A stretch of DNA of 64,000 nt from Tetragenococcus halophilus subsp. halophilus DSM 20339 (GTDB taxonomy: Bacteria > Bacillota > Bacilli > Lactobacillales > Enterococcaceae), in contig NZ_PXYA01000001.1 in NCBI RefSeq assembly GCF_003841405.1, positions 806,001-870,000 on the forward strand. Reading direction: 5' to 3'. Made by a program: the position numbers and the translations under genes. Below the pieces are notes generated by a model. The model saw only the letters and a program-made list of their open reading frames with translations, was not told the DNA's origin and made no database searches. This document shows, piece by piece, positions 1 through 9,255 of the stretch (within the stretch, counting starts at the first letter, position 1; the number at the start of each line of letters is the position of its first letter).

Positions 1-13
1 AAGAAGGATACTT

Positions 14-1117
14 ATGAATGATAAAAAAATAAACGAATTAACTGACTGGATGAAAAAGAATGGAACAGATCTTGTTTATATTACAAATCCTAATACTGTT
101 TCCTACTTTACCGGTTTTACAAGTGACCCACACGAAAGGATTTTAGCGTTATTTTTCTCTGCCGATAAAGATCCTTTTTTATTTACCCCGGCTTTAGACG
201 CACAAGCTGCAAAAGAAAGCTCCTGGCAATATGATGTTATTGGCTATCAAGATGCTCAAGATCCTTGGAAAATGATTGCTTCTGAGATTCATAATCGTTA
301 TGGTACGCCAGGAGACATTACCATTGAAAAGTCTTCTTTAAGTTTAGATCATTTTGAAGCTTTTGCTGCTTATTTTCCCAAAACAAACTTTTCTAAAAAC
401 TTAACGCCGGTCATTGAACAAATGCAATTACGCAAAACGCCTGCAGAAATTGATAAGTTAGTCGAAGCTGGTTCTTGGGCGGATGTTGCTTTTGAGATTG
501 GTTTTTCCGCAATTAAAGAAGGAGCCACAGAAGCCGAAATTATCGCTGAAATTGAATATCAATTAAAACGCAAAGGTGTAGCGAAAATGTCATTTGACAC
601 AGAAGTTTTAGCCGGAGCTAAAGCGGCTAATCCTCATGGCACGCCTGGTGACGATCCAGTCCAAAAGAATCATTTTGTTTTATTTGATTTAGGTGTTCTT
701 TGGAAAGATTATTGTAGTGATGCGACAAGAACTGTGGCATTTAAAGAACCTACTGCTTTTCAACGTAAAATTTATGATATCGTACTAGAAGCGCAACTTG
801 CTGCACAAGAAGCAGTTAAACCTGGTATTAAAGCTAGTGAGTTAGATAGAATTGCGCGTGAGGTCATTGAAAATTATGGCTATGGTGAAGCATTTAATCA
901 TCGCTTAGGCCACGGTATTGGTACAACAATTCATGAATACCCTTCGCTAGTTGCCGGTAATGACCTTGTCTTAGAAGAAGGCATGTGTTTTTCTATTGAA
1001 CCAGGCATCTATTTGCCAAACGAAGTTGGCGTACGTATAGAAGATTGTGTTTACGTCACTAAAGAAGGCTGTCAGCCATTTACTAAAACCAACAAAGAGT
1101 TACAAATTATTGAATAA
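14..1117 (+). CDS. pepQ: Xaa-Pro dipeptidase (M24 family)
   Basis: Cytoplasmic metallopeptidase that splits X-Pro dipeptides, the last step of proline-rich peptide use. The 367-residue length is normal. An N-terminal creatinase-like domain covers about residues 1-130 and the pita-bread catalytic domain the rest. The five metal ligands are visible: Asp in LFDLGV (about 226), Asp in DATRT (about 236), His in HGIGTTIHE, Glu in SIEPGIY and Glu in VRIED. An AAGAAGG ribosome site precedes the ATG. The gene stands alone on the plus strand and is followed at once by a terminator. In related bacteria pepQ often sits beside ccpA; the upstream neighbour is outside the window. Very sure of the family; a general M24 Xaa-Pro peptidase is the only alternative. 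Confidence 0.93.
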   Translation: MNDKKINELTDWMKKNGTDLVYITNPNTVSYFTGFTSDPHERILALFFSADKDPFLFTPALDAQAAKESSWQYDVIGYQDAQDPWKMIASEIHNRYGTPGDITIEKSSLSLDHFEAFAAYFPKTNFSKNLTPVIEQMQLRKTPAEIDKLVEAGSWADVAFEIGFSAIKEGATEAEIIAEIEYQLKRKGVAKMSFDTEVLAGAKAANPHGTPGDDPVQKNHFVLFDLGVLWKDYCSDATRTVAFKEPTAFQRKIYDIVLEAQLAAQEAVKPGIKASELDRIAREVIENYGYGEAFNHRLGHGIGTTIHEYPSLVAGNDLVLEEGMCFSIEPGIYLPNEVGVRIEDCVYVTKEGCQPFTKTNKELQIIE

Positions 1118-1124
1118 ATGATGG

Positions 1125-1166
1125 AAAATCACCTGCTTTGCTTAACATGGCAGGTGATTTTTGTTT
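1125..1166 (+). terminator. Rho-independent terminator of pepQ
   Basis: Inverted repeat AAATCACCTGC / GCAGGTGATTT with a 13-nt loop, followed by TTTTTG. It lies 8 nt after the pepQ stop. Confidence 0.9.
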
Positions 1167-1423
1167 GTATAACGTTTGACTTCTTTTTTATCACCATTAT
1201 TTATAGATATTGGAGCCAACTAGAGCAAGTTACCTCCAAGAATTTATCCATTGATGGAACATTTAAAAAGATGCCACTAATCACTCACAGTTTTAAAAAA
1301 CAATGTCCTACCCTTCTTCAAGGTAAAGTTGTGTTTGAAAAACTTATTTGCTGACTCTTCTTTCTAGACTTAGGTCTAAACATTTCGCTTTGGGTCCTTA
1401 CTTTCGGACTCAGACTTTTGTCC
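1167..1423. other. Intergenic stretch without a recognisable gene
   Basis: About 260 bases between the pepQ terminator and the terminator of the convergent YtxH gene. A 78-codon frame spans part of it, but it begins inside the pepQ terminator hairpin and has no ribosome site, so I do not call it. The part at 1360-1425 has near-repeats ending in GTCC (GGGTCC, TTGTCC) and may be a worn repeat element. Nothing else seen. Confidence 0.5.
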
Positions 1424-1470
1424 AAAGAAAAAACCGAACAAAGTAATATAACACTACTTTGCTCGGTTTA
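1424..1470 (-). terminator. Terminator of the DUF948-YtxH pair
   Basis: On the minus strand AAACCGAGCAAAGTA / TACTTTGTTCGGTTT forms a long stem with a short loop and then a T run. It lies directly after the YtxH stop codon. Confidence 0.88.
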
Positions 1471-1481
1471 ATTGGTTCTCA

Positions 1482-2111
1482 CTATTCTTCGCCTGGATTA
1501 TTTTTTTCAACATGATCTTTTAAATCTTCTACTGAATCGTCAAAGTATTCTTTGATATCTTCGTGTTCATCAGCCATGTTTGCTTTTGTCTCTGCAGTAA
1601 CATCATCTGCTTGATCTTTGGCATCTTGTGCGATCGAGCTTCCTTGGTCGGCAGCTTCAGAAACTGTATCTTGTACCGCGTCTGAAGTGTCTTTTACATC
1701 AATGATAATATCTTCAGCCGTATCTTGTACTTCATCAGAAACATCTGACGCTGTCGCTTTAGCATCTTCTGCGATGTCACTAGCTAAATCACTATAGTCT
1801 TCTGCAGCATCTGACATTGTATCTTTAACATCTTCAGCTGTATCTTTAGTTTTGCTTTTCATTGAGTCAGCAAGATCACTTGCTTGTTTGCTAAGATCAT
1901 CAGCCTTCTCTTTAGCTAAATCTGTTAAATCACTGCCCTTGTCTTTTGCAATATCAGTATAATCTGAAGCAGCATCTAGTGCATGGTCCACTTGTTTCGC
2001 CAATTTATCGCGTAGTTCTTTCCCAGATTCTGGCGCCAGTAGCAAAGCTGTTACTGCAGCTGCTGTACCACCAATCATAGCGCCTAATATAAATCCATCT
2101 TTTTTTCCCAT
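1482..2111 (-). CDS. YtxH-domain protein with long amphipathic acidic repeat tail
   Basis: A 209-residue protein of the YtxH (gas vesicle/general stress) family. Residues 1-35 hold the glycine-rich hydrophobic segment GAMIGGTAAAVTALLLAPESGKELR typical of YtxH in its conserved core. The remaining ~170 residues are almost only A, D, S, K, E, T and V in 11-residue-like periods (for example DLAKEKADDLS and SDLASDIAEDAK), giving a very acidic, amphipathic, coiled or LEA-like tail. It follows the DUF948 gene by 14 bases with a GGAGGG ribosome site, so the two are probably co-transcribed. Family members are membrane-associated and induced by stress; the exact role is unknown. The long tail resembles desiccation/osmotic-stress proteins, which is inference. 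Confidence 0.85.
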   Translation of the reverse strand: MGKKDGFILGAMIGGTAAAVTALLLAPESGKELRDKLAKQVDHALDAASDYTDIAKDKGSDLTDLAKEKADDLSKQASDLADSMKSKTKDTAEDVKDTMSDAAEDYSDLASDIAEDAKATASDVSDEVQDTAEDIIIDVKDTSDAVQDTVSEAADQGSSIAQDAKDQADDVTAETKANMADEHEDIKEYFDDSVEDLKDHVEKNNPGEE

Positions 2112-2125
2112 AAGGATCCCTCCAA

Positions 2126-2551
2126 TTATTCTTCTTTATTACGTTGTTTAAAAAACTTCATTGCAGTTTGTCCTACTTTTCCAGCAACTGTCGCTTGTGC
2201 TGTTGTTTTTCCTAAATCACCAATTCTTGAGACAAGATTTTTTCCAGAAGCATTCAGCTCTGAAATACTGCTACTTAAATCAGCAATCGCAGTAAATAAT
2301 GGATCGATCGTAGCAACTTTTTTATTTACATCTGAAAATAGTTCGTTGCTTTTTGTAAGTAGCCCTTCCACTTCTCGTGAAAGTAAATCTACATCTTTTG
2401 TTACTACTTCTATTGTATTGTTCGCTTCTGTTACTGTTTTTTCAACGGAAGCTACCGTCTTTTCCACTTTCAGCAATAATTTTACCAGAAAGATAACTAG
2501 CACTGCAAATGCAATAGCGGCAATTAAACCAGCAATACCTCCAGCAGTCAT
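2126..2551 (-). CDS. DUF948 domain-containing membrane protein
   Basis: A 141-residue protein: one N-terminal membrane helix (about residues 3-28, IAGLIAAIAFAVLVIFLVKL) followed by a coiled-coil stretch rich in E, T, V and N (about 30-105) and a short basic tail. This is the DUF948 layout, often paired with a YtxH protein as here. The frame stays open 13 codons upstream, but AAAGGGG lies 7 bases before the ATG at 2551, and that start puts the membrane helix at the N-terminus, so I chose it. The function of the family is not known; a role in envelope stress together with the neighbouring YtxH protein is inference. Confidence 0.83.
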   Translation of the reverse strand: MTAGGIAGLIAAIAFAVLVIFLVKLLLKVEKTVASVEKTVTEANNTIEVVTKDVDLLSREVEGLLTKSNELFSDVNKKVATIDPLFTAIADLSSSISELNASGKNLVSRIGDLGKTTAQATVAGKVGQTAMKFFKQRNKEE

Positions 2552-2662
2552 ACCAAAACCCCTTTCGTATTCTTTAATATATATAAGCATATCATTTTCA
2601 AAATTTTAAAACAAATAATAATCGTTCTAAATGCTGATTTTTTATCATAATATAAGCTAAAT

Positions 2663-3457
2663 TTAAGGCAACCCTTTTTTTAATGGATAAAGTTCATTGT
2701 TTTTTAATATACGCATAGTAAAAAAGATCAATCCTGCAGTCATTAGATATAATGAACCATATAAAACAACATAGTTACTTAAAAAGCCTACTTGCACCAT
2801 GGCGCCGGGTAAATCAATGAGTGCGTGGATTGTAATACTTAATGGAAAAAGCCAAAGCTGTTTTGTCTTATTCACTGCAACCCACACCAGTACCGACAGA
2901 CAGATTTGTACTAATAATACTGGAAAACGTTCGATTACAACATAAAATATCTCCCCAGCAGAAGTATTTTGTAAAGCTTGTATAATACTTGGTGATAATT
3001 CTTGGGCGAGTTGACCATTGGGGTTACGTAGTAAAATACTGATAACCAAATTTCCAAGTAAAGATCCGCCACCAATAATCAGCATTTCAATACCCCCATG
3101 TCCTAGCCCATAGGCCAGACTAGTGCCAAAATTTGCATAACCTTGTTTTAAAAGCTTAAAAGCGATAAACCTTGCTAGCTCTTCAAAAATTCCTGCAGCA
3201 AATATCCCATAAAGGATATAAAGCAAAGGATGAGTATTCATTAAAGAAATTTGTCCTTGGGCATTTGGTTGTAAAACAATGCTATGCAACCCTTGTTCTA
3301 AGACCAAAGAAAAAATGATAAAAAAAGCAATTCCCACAAGCAGTGGTATAACTTGTATACTGGCTTTTCGTCTTAAAATGAAGAAGGTAGCTAAAAGTAA
3401 GGCAATTAAGATAAAAAGCGCCAATGCGTTTACAATAATTGTACTATCGGGAACCAT
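2663..3457 (-). CDS. YhfC-family intramembrane metalloprotease-like protein
   Basis: A 264-residue polytopic membrane protein with about seven hydrophobic helices. It carries the glutamate pair FEELARF (about residue 92) and HGGIE (about 120), a pattern shared by YhfC and the wider CPBP/Abi-type intramembrane proteases in which E, E and H residues would bind a metal inside the membrane. The start has a GGAGG ribosome site 5-6 bases before the ATG. Substrates of YhfC proteins are not established. It sits alone between the stress pair and the galU terminator. The family assignment is confident; proteolytic activity is inferred. Confidence 0.8.
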   Translation of the reverse strand: MVPDSTIIVNALALFILIALLLATFFILRRKASIQVIPLLVGIAFFIIFSLVLEQGLHSIVLQPNAQGQISLMNTHPLLYILYGIFAAGIFEELARFIAFKLLKQGYANFGTSLAYGLGHGGIEMLIIGGGSLLGNLVISILLRNPNGQLAQELSPSIIQALQNTSAGEIFYVVIERFPVLLVQICLSVLVWVAVNKTKQLWLFPLSITIHALIDLPGAMVQVGFLSNYVVLYGSLYLMTAGLIFFTMRILKNNELYPLKKGLP

Positions 3458-3475
3458 TACTAACCTCCATTTTAG

Positions 3476-3512
3476 AAAAATAAGAATAGCAAAAAGCTAT
3501 TCTTATTTTTCT
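3476..3512 (-). terminator. Terminator of the hprK-lgt-gpsA-galU operon
   Basis: Near-perfect inverted repeat AATAAGAATAGC / GCTATTCTTATT with a 5-nt loop and T run on the minus strand. The galU stop codon lies inside the 5' arm. Confidence 0.9.
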
Positions 3513-4429
3513 TTTGTATCCGTTTTTCTAGTTTTCGTTTCAGTCAATTGTCTTTTTTTACTTAATTCATTCCCCAATTTAATAATATAATCCGTCAAAT
3601 CATCTTTGATTTGCGGATGAGCAAGTCCATACTCAATACTTGTTTGCATAAAACCGAATTTATCCCCTACATCAAATCGCTTACCTCTAAATTCACGCGC
3701 AAATACACGCTGTGTTTTATTTAAAATATCAATAGCATCCGTCAATTGAATCTCATCACCGGCACCTGGCGCTAAATTTTCCAAAATGGAAAAAATCTCT
3801 GGTGTCAATAGATAGCGACCAATAATCGCCAAATCACTCGGCGCTACTTCCGGTTCAGGTTTTTCCACAAAACTGTTTACATTATACAAGCCATCTTCTA
3901 CTTGAGCATCTGGATTGATAATCCCATATTTAGATGTATCCTCATGAGGAACTTTCATTACAGCAATTGTAGAAGCATGTGTTTTTTCATAGTCTTCCAT
4001 CAATTGCTTACTTAGTGGTACTCTTCCTTGCATTAGGTCATCGCCTAGCATCACAACAAATGGTTCGTTGCCCACAAAAGCTTTTGCCTGTAAAACAGCA
4101 TGACCCAACCCTCTTGGATGAGATTGACGAATAAAATGGAGGTTAACATCCGTCGTTTCTTCAACTAATTGTAATAAGTCTGTTTTATTTTTTTCTTTTA
4201 AACTCATTTCCAACTCTAAATTAGCGTCAAAGTGATCTTCAATCGGTCGTTTAGCTTTACCTGTAACGATTAAAATATCTTCAATCCCTGAATTCAACGC
4301 TTCTTCCACAATAAATTGTATGGTTGGTTTATCAACGATAGGAAGCATCTCTTTAGCCATTGCCTTAGTCGCTGGCAAAAAGCGGGTACCTAAACCTGCT
4401 GCTGGGATCACTGCTTTTCTTACTTTCAT
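3503..4429 (-). CDS. galU: UTP--glucose-1-phosphate uridylyltransferase
   Basis: Makes UDP-glucose from UTP and glucose 1-phosphate, the donor for glycolipids, teichoic acid glucosylation and polysaccharides. The 308-residue protein opens with the nucleotidyltransferase signature [13 protein letters not shown] (residues ~10-22), has MLGDDL at the metal site and FVEKPEPE for sugar-phosphate binding. The last ~20 residues are a basic, lysine-rich tail longer than usual. It is the final gene of the hprK-lgt-gpsA-galU operon, 27 bases after gpsA, and its stop overlaps the terminator. No regulatory site of its own is seen. Identification is secure. Confidence 0.95.
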   Translation of the reverse strand: MKVRKAVIPAAGLGTRFLPATKAMAKEMLPIVDKPTIQFIVEEALNSGIEDILIVTGKAKRPIEDHFDANLELEMSLKEKNKTDLLQLVEETTDVNLHFIRQSHPRGLGHAVLQAKAFVGNEPFVVMLGDDLMQGRVPLSKQLMEDYEKTHASTIAVMKVPHEDTSKYGIINPDAQVEDGLYNVNSFVEKPEPEVAPSDLAIIGRYLLTPEIFSILENLAPGAGDEIQLTDAIDILNKTQRVFAREFRGKRFDVGDKFGFMQTSIEYGLAHPQIKDDLTDYIIKLGNELSKKRQLTETKTRKTDTKEK

Positions 4430-4456
4430 GAAAGAAGTCTCCTTTTATCTTATTTC

Positions 4457-5470
4457 TTAAGAAAATTCATTTTCTACTTTACCATCACGCATCATAATTT
4501 CTTTGGCTGCTTGATCGATGTCTTTATCTTCATAAAGGACCCGATAAATCGTTTCAGTTATCGGCATTTCAACTTCTAATTTTTGCGCTAGTTCCATCGC
4601 TGCTTTTGTGGTAGAAACACCTTCTACAATCATGCCCATATTATCTAAAATATCTTGTAGCTTTTGTCCTTTTCCTAACATATTACCCGCGCGCCAGTTT
4701 CTTGAATGCACGCTTGTACAAGTAACAATCAGATCACCTACACCACTTAAACCGCTAAATGTTAGAGCTTCAGCCCCCATAGCCACACCTAAACGACTAA
4801 TTTCGGCTAAGCCTCTTGTCATAATAGCCGCTTTTGCATTATCGCCAAAACCAAGACCTGCAATTGCACCTGAGCCAATAGCGATAATATTTTTTAAAGC
4901 AGCGCCCGTTTCAACACCGACAACATCATTATTGGTGTAAATACGTAAATAATGATTCATAAAAGTTTGTTGCACATATTTCGCCGCCTCATTGTCCGGA
5001 CTTGCAGCAGTAATCGTGGTAATATCGTGAACAGCCACCTCTTCTGCATGACTGGGTCCGGATAATACAATCATTCCCTTTCTTTTTTCGGCAGGGATCT
5101 CTTCATTGATCACTTCAGAAATACGTTTATGACTTCCTTGTTCCAAACCTTTTGAAGCATGAATGATATAAGGATTATTTTCAACGAGTGTAGCTAATTG
5201 TTTAGCTACACTACGAATCGCTTTAGTAGGGACCACTAAAAGAATCGCATCCGCATCTTTTACTGCTATTTTTAAATCTTTTTGCCCTTTAACACTTTCT
5301 GGTATTTTTAAATCCGGTAAGTAGTGCCGGTTGGTATGATAAGTATTAATTTCGTCAATTTGAGCGGGATTATCTCCCCACAGATTCACCTCATGCCCAT
5401 TTTCTGCTAGCACTTGTGCTAAAGCTGTTCCCCAAGATCCAGGGCCTAACACGGTAATTTTTTGTTTCAA
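4457..5470 (-). CDS. gpsA: Glycerol-3-phosphate dehydrogenase [NAD(P)+]
   Basis: Reduces dihydroxyacetone phosphate to sn-glycerol 3-phosphate, the entry to phospholipid synthesis. The 337 residues start with the Rossmann motif [17 protein letters not shown] (4-20). The catalytic lysine is in [13 protein letters not shown] (about 190), and SGPSHAEEV and the C-terminal substrate domain are intact. The start codon is TTG, set by AAGGAGG eight bases upstream. It lies between lgt (72-base gap) and galU in one operon, a common lactic acid bacterial arrangement. Identification is secure. Confidence 0.95.
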   Translation of the reverse strand: MKQKITVLGPGSWGTALAQVLAENGHEVNLWGDNPAQIDEINTYHTNRHYLPDLKIPESVKGQKDLKIAVKDADAILLVVPTKAIRSVAKQLATLVENNPYIIHASKGLEQGSHKRISEVINEEIPAEKRKGMIVLSGPSHAEEVAVHDITTITAASPDNEAAKYVQQTFMNHYLRIYTNNDVVGVETGAALKNIIAIGSGAIAGLGFGDNAKAAIMTRGLAEISRLGVAMGAEALTFSGLSGVGDLIVTCTSVHSRNWRAGNMLGKGQKLQDILDNMGMIVEGVSTTKAAMELAQKLEVEMPITETIYRVLYEDKDIDQAAKEIMMRDGKVENEFS

Positions 5471-5542
5471 CGATGAAACCTCCTTTTATTTTCTTGCAGC
5501 TAACTGTTTTAGATTTTACCATAATTTATTTTTTAAAGCTTA

Positions 5543-6376
5543 CTAAATAATATATTGATTTTTGCCTTCTGTTCGATCATAATCTTTTAATTGTTTCTTT
5601 TTCCTACGACGCCATACTAAAAGGAAGCAACTTCCTAAAAATAAGACGAGAGAAAGAAGTTGTGAGACACGAATAGAACCAAATAAATAGAGACTATCCG
5701 TACGCAATCCTTCGATGAAAAAGCGGCCAAAACTGTACCATATGACATAACTTAAAGCAACTTCCCCTTCTTTGAATAAGCCTTTTTTCTTACGTAATAT
5801 GACTAATACTATAAAGCCCAAAACGCCCCACACAGACTCATATAAAAAGGTTGGCTGCCGATAAGCTCCTTCAATATACACATTATTAATAATAAAATCG
5901 GGAAGGTGTAGACCTTCTAAAAAGCTTCTTGTAGTGACTGGACCATAAGCTTCTTGATTCATAAAATTTCCCCAACGTCCGATAGCTTGCGCTAATAATA
6001 CACTAGGTGCTGCAATGTCCAAAAAGGTCCAAGTGGGTATGAAGTTTCTTTGACAAAAGAAAAGCAGCCACAATCCTCCTGCAATTAATCCACCATATAT
6101 CGCCAAACCCCCGGAACGAAGATTAAATATTTGAATAGGGTCATTCAAATAAGGACCGATATTAAATAAAACGTAATAAAGACGCGCACCGATAAAAGCA
6201 ATCGGTATCCCCGCTAACATAAAATCGGTCACATCTTCTTCCCTTAGCCCGGCTCGCACAGCTTCTCTAGAACTTAACCACATAGCGATAACAAGGCCCG
6301 AAATAATAATGATCGCATACCAATAAATATCGACCCCGAAAATTTCAAATGCCGTTCGGCTGACTACTCCTGTCAT
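5543..6376 (-). CDS. lgt: Prolipoprotein diacylglyceryl transferase
   Basis: Membrane enzyme that transfers diacylglycerol from phosphatidylglycerol to the lipobox cysteine of prolipoproteins; PstS proteins in this window are likely substrates. The 277-residue protein has about seven membrane helices. Lgt signatures present are GGLAIYGGLIAGG (about 88-100), RWGNFMNQEAYG (about 133-144, with the essential Arg and Asn-Glu) and SFGRFFIEGLRTDSL (about 215-229). A basic C-terminal tail (RRRKKKQ) follows. It starts 15 bases after hprK, so the two are translated from one message. Confidence 0.95.
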   Translation of the reverse strand: MTGVVSRTAFEIFGVDIYWYAIIIISGLVIAMWLSSREAVRAGLREEDVTDFMLAGIPIAFIGARLYYVLFNIGPYLNDPIQIFNLRSGGLAIYGGLIAGGLWLLFFCQRNFIPTWTFLDIAAPSVLLAQAIGRWGNFMNQEAYGPVTTRSFLEGLHLPDFIINNVYIEGAYRQPTFLYESVWGVLGFIVLVILRKKKGLFKEGEVALSYVIWYSFGRFFIEGLRTDSLYLFGSIRVSQLLSLVLFLGSCFLLVWRRRKKKQLKDYDRTEGKNQYII

Positions 6377-6391
6377 TAACCTGCCTCTTTT

Positions 6392-7327
6392 CTATAAATC
6401 AGAATTTTCTTCAATCAAACGTGTCAATCGATCTTCAAAAGATTTTGTTGCATCATATCCCATCGTTTTTGCGCGGAAATTCATCGCGGCAACTTCAATA
6501 ATAATCGAAAGGTTCCGTCCTGTTTTTACTGGTATTTTCACTTGCGGGATAGAGACATTGTTGAGCTCTACTGTTTCATCAGAAGAACCTAAACGATCGT
6601 ATTTTTTGTCTTTTTCCCAACTTTCTAAATAAACGGCTAATTGAATTTGCATCTGTCCACGAACGGCACTTGCGCCAAATAAATGCATCACATCAATAAT
6701 GCCGATCCCTCTAATTTCAATCAAATGTTCAAGAATTTGTGGCGGTTCTCCCATTAAAGTTAATTCATCTTGCTTATAAATATCTACTCGATCATCTGCA
6801 ATTAAGCGATGTCCTCTTTTGATCAATTCAAGCGCTGTTTCACTTTTTCCTATACCACTGTCTCCTTGCAACAAGACACCCAAGCCATAAACGTCAACTA
6901 ACACCCCGTGTACATTCTCTCTAACCGCTAAACGAGCATCTAAATAACTTGAAATTTGCCCTGACAAGCGTGAAGTAGTAATTTTAGAACGTAAAATAGG
7001 TAATTGATTTTCCGTACAAGTAGTAAGCATCTCTTCAGGTACTTCTAAACCTCTTGAAATAATAAAAGCTGGTGTGTCCTCTGCACATAAACGTCGCATA
7101 ATGATCAAGCGTTCTTCAGGCATCATACGTCGTGAAAAAGTAATTTCTTTGCTACCAAAAAGTTGCAGGCGATCATGAGAATAATAATTAAAATACCCTG
7201 TTAGTTCAAGTCCAGGGCGAGAAACATCACCAGTAATAATTTCGCGCGACAAGGCTTGTTCATCGCCACTGACAACTTCTAAGTCCAAAGCTTGAGCTAA
7301 ATCACCTACTTTGATAGTTTCCACCAT
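6392..7327 (-). CDS. hprK: HPr kinase/phosphorylase
   Basis: Bifunctional enzyme that phosphorylates HPr on Ser46 or removes that phosphate, setting carbon catabolite repression through CcpA. The 311-residue protein has the N-terminal domain (1-130) and the C-terminal kinase domain with the P-loop GDSGIGKS at residues 155-162, followed by the HPrK signature around LIEIRGIGIIDV (about 203-214). GAGGGAACAAA precedes the ATG. It is the first gene of hprK-lgt-gpsA-galU. The upstream 170 bases contain the terminator of the phosphatase remnant, so the operon promoter must lie between about 7330 and 7380; I could not define it. Confidence 0.95.
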   Translation of the reverse strand: MVETIKVGDLAQALDLEVVSGDEQALSREIITGDVSRPGLELTGYFNYYSHDRLQLFGSKEITFSRRMMPEERLIIMRRLCAEDTPAFIISRGLEVPEEMLTTCTENQLPILRSKITTSRLSGQISSYLDARLAVRENVHGVLVDVYGLGVLLQGDSGIGKSETALELIKRGHRLIADDRVDIYKQDELTLMGEPPQILEHLIEIRGIGIIDVMHLFGASAVRGQMQIQLAVYLESWEKDKKYDRLGSSDETVELNNVSIPQVKIPVKTGRNLSIIIEVAAMNFRAKTMGYDATKSFEDRLTRLIEENSDL

Positions 7328-7380
7328 TTTGTTCCCTCTTTTCTAACCTTATTTTCTTTTCTATTCTATCATTGAAAACA

Positions 7381-7418
7381 AAAAGATACTAGAAAAGAAA
7401 AAATTTCTAGTATCTTAC
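7381..7418 (-). terminator. Terminator downstream of the phosphatase remnant
   Basis: Inverted repeat AAGATACTAGAAA / TTTCTAGTATCTT followed by TTTTTG on the minus strand, about 80 bases after the stop at 7496. Confidence 0.85.
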
Positions 7419-7495
7419 TGTTCATTGATTAGACGAATGAAATATTTTTACTTACTAACAAAACTTCCCCTACTTGATTCATCGTCACTAACTAT

Positions 7496-8032
7496 TTATT
7501 CTTCGCCTTCTTCTAGATAAGAAGTATCTCCAATACTTTCTACTTCCATATCTCCGTTTTGATAATGAATTTTAGTCACACTGGCATTTTCTAAAGAATC
7601 CCCCTCATATTTATCAGTCATATCCGCTAACATCACATTGATAGACATGCCGTGACTTACAACTAAAACATTACCACCACCTTCTTCATTTTGTTTTTCA
7701 GCAATTTTTTCAATAGCATCTGTCATTCGCTCTTGTACTTTATCGGCACCTTCAGCATAACCGGATTGATCTGCATAATAGTGAGCGTTAGCTAACCAAG
7801 TCCACTCGTCTTCATCTGTCTTTCGTTTGTCGTCTTCGTATTCATCATAAGAGTCATAACCTGCTTCTTTTGCTTGCTCTTCATCAATAGTGTCTAATGA
7901 TTCCCCTTCAAATTGCCCAGAGCCAGCTTCACGTAGGCCCTTCATTTCATGGACTGCTTCATTGTCTTGCCCTAAACCGTCTAAAACAGCTTCAGCTGTA
8001 TCTATTGAACGTTTCATATCACTGGAATGAAC
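7496..8032 (-). pseudogene. Histidine phosphatase (phosphoglycerate-mutase superfamily), 5'-truncated
   Basis: About 179 residues of a branch-2-type histidine phosphatase remain. Visible family parts are SSDMKRSIDTAEAVLDG (the usual 'SSDLxRAxxTA' step), an acidic middle, and the C-terminal histidine motif VLVVSHGMSINVML. The N-terminal RHGE/RHGQ motif with the phosphate-accepting histidine, plus any signal peptide, is missing. Reading upstream, the frame runs into DNA of the tnpB element and meets a TAG at about 8069-8071, leaving only a GTG with no good ribosome site. The missing 5' part is not found on the far side of the element either, so it was lost rather than just interrupted. The product would lack catalysis. 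Homologues are often lipoproteins or secreted. Confidence 0.8.
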
Positions 8033-8180
8033 TACATCGTTACTAAAGCAACGAGTTTCTAGGAACACCTATGACTTGATTTGTTTATTTCAAAACAAAA
8101 CAGCGGTCTAAGCTATTTGACTAAGGCTTGTTCCAAGCCAATATTTCTTATATTTTGCGCTGCGTTAATATCTCTATCAT
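8028..8180 (-). ncRNA. Candidate omega RNA (reRNA) of TnpB
   Basis: In characterised IS200/IS605 elements the guide RNA overlaps the 3' end of tnpB and runs through the right-end hairpin, with the guide taken from flanking DNA. By position this would be the last ~70 bases of tnpB, the 80-base tail and the hairpin at 8034-8056; the guide would be the first bases of the phosphatase remnant (below 8028). Inferred from element architecture only. Confidence 0.4.
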
Positions 8181-9255
8181 GATTTGTATGACAGGATGGA
8201 CAAGTCCAATGTCGAATAGCCAAGGCCTTCTTGCCACTATCATAGCCACAGTTTGAACAATATTGCGACGTTTTATACGGATTCACACAGCGAAGTTGTT
8301 TACCGTATATCCTACATTTATATGTTAATATCGTTTTAAAGAGGTGCCATGACTGCGACGCAATACTTCGTGCCAACTTATGATTCTTTAACATGTTTGA
8401 TGTTTTCAAATCTTCAATCACGATGTCATCATAGTTTTCAACTAAATCTGTTGTGATTTTATGGATATCATTCTTACGTGTGTTAGTGATTTTTTCATGG
8501 ATTCGTGCCACATGTTGGCGTGATTTTTGATAGTTTTTGGCATCTTTTAAGTCAATGCCTGCAGCTTTGGCTTTCAATCGTCGTCTCGCCATGCGTTTTT
8601 CCCAATAATGAAGTTGACGTTGATATTTTAAGTGTAATTTTTGCGAAGGGTATTTGTGTCCGTCAGACGTAATCGCAAAATCTGAGACACCTAAGTCAAT
8701 GCCTACGCTTTTCCCTGTTTTAGTTAGTGCTTGATTTTCGCTCGTAACCAAAACAGAAATAGTGTATTTCCCGCTAGGTCGTTGTTTCACCGTCACAGAT
8801 TGGATCCGTTCATTTTCAATATGCTGCACACTGGGTTTACACTTCACCCAACCTAATTTAGGCAATTTGATATATCTCTGATTGTAATTCAATCGAATAT
8901 TCTGCCCTCGAATCGTGCTTAAATAAGACTGTTGATGTTGCTTTCTTGATTTGAATTTAGGATAACGACAAAATCCTTTAAAGAAACGTTCGAAGGTTTC
9001 AGATAAGGTTTTGACTGAACATTGAATCGCTACACTATCAACGTCTTTAAGCCAAGTGTGTTCACGTTTTAACTGAGGAATCAGTGAGGATAATGTGCAA
9101 TAAGAAAGCATTTTTAAGGCTTTATTATTTTGATAACGTTCGTTTAACATCCCTAACATTTGATTCCAAATAAATCTTGTATGGCCAAAAGTCATTTGTA
9201 TGATATCAGCTTGTTGTTGATTGGGATAAATCTTACATTCAATTCCTTTATACAT
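8113..9255 (-). CDS. tnpB: RNA-guided endonuclease TnpB (IS200/IS605 OrfB family)
   Basis: A 380-residue TnpB, full length for the family. Order of parts: N-terminal helix-turn-helix OrfB domain (1-45), a basic wedge-like region, RuvC-I with Asp187 in VGIDLGVSDFA, RuvC-II with Glu281 in IVIEDL, a four-cysteine zinc ribbon (Cys333, 336, 352, 355) and RuvC-III with Asp362 in HDRDINAAQNI. All three catalytic acids and all zinc ligands are present, so it looks active. TnpB proteins cut DNA next to a target-adjacent motif using an omega RNA made from the 3' end of the gene and the element's right end. GGAGGTG lies before the ATG at 9255. No tnpA is nearby. Confidence 0.93.
   Translation of the reverse strand: MYKGIECKIYPNQQQADIIQMTFGHTRFIWNQMLGMLNERYQNNKALKMLSYCTLSSLIPQLKREHTWLKDVDSVAIQCSVKTLSETFERFFKGFCRYPKFKSRKQHQQSYLSTIRGQNIRLNYNQRYIKLPKLGWVKCKPSVQHIENERIQSVTVKQRPSGKYTISVLVTSENQALTKTGKSVGIDLGVSDFAITSDGHKYPSQKLHLKYQRQLHYWEKRMARRRLKAKAAGIDLKDAKNYQKSRQHVARIHEKITNTRKNDIHKITTDLVENYDDIVIEDLKTSNMLKNHKLARSIASQSWHLFKTILTYKCRIYGKQLRCVNPYKTSQYCSNCGYDSGKKALAIRHWTCPSCHTNHDRDINAAQNIRNIGLEQALVK

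Noticed and set aside
1118-1354. 78-codon plus-strand frame after pepQ
   Set aside because: It starts within the pepQ terminator hairpin, has no ribosome site and resembles no family.
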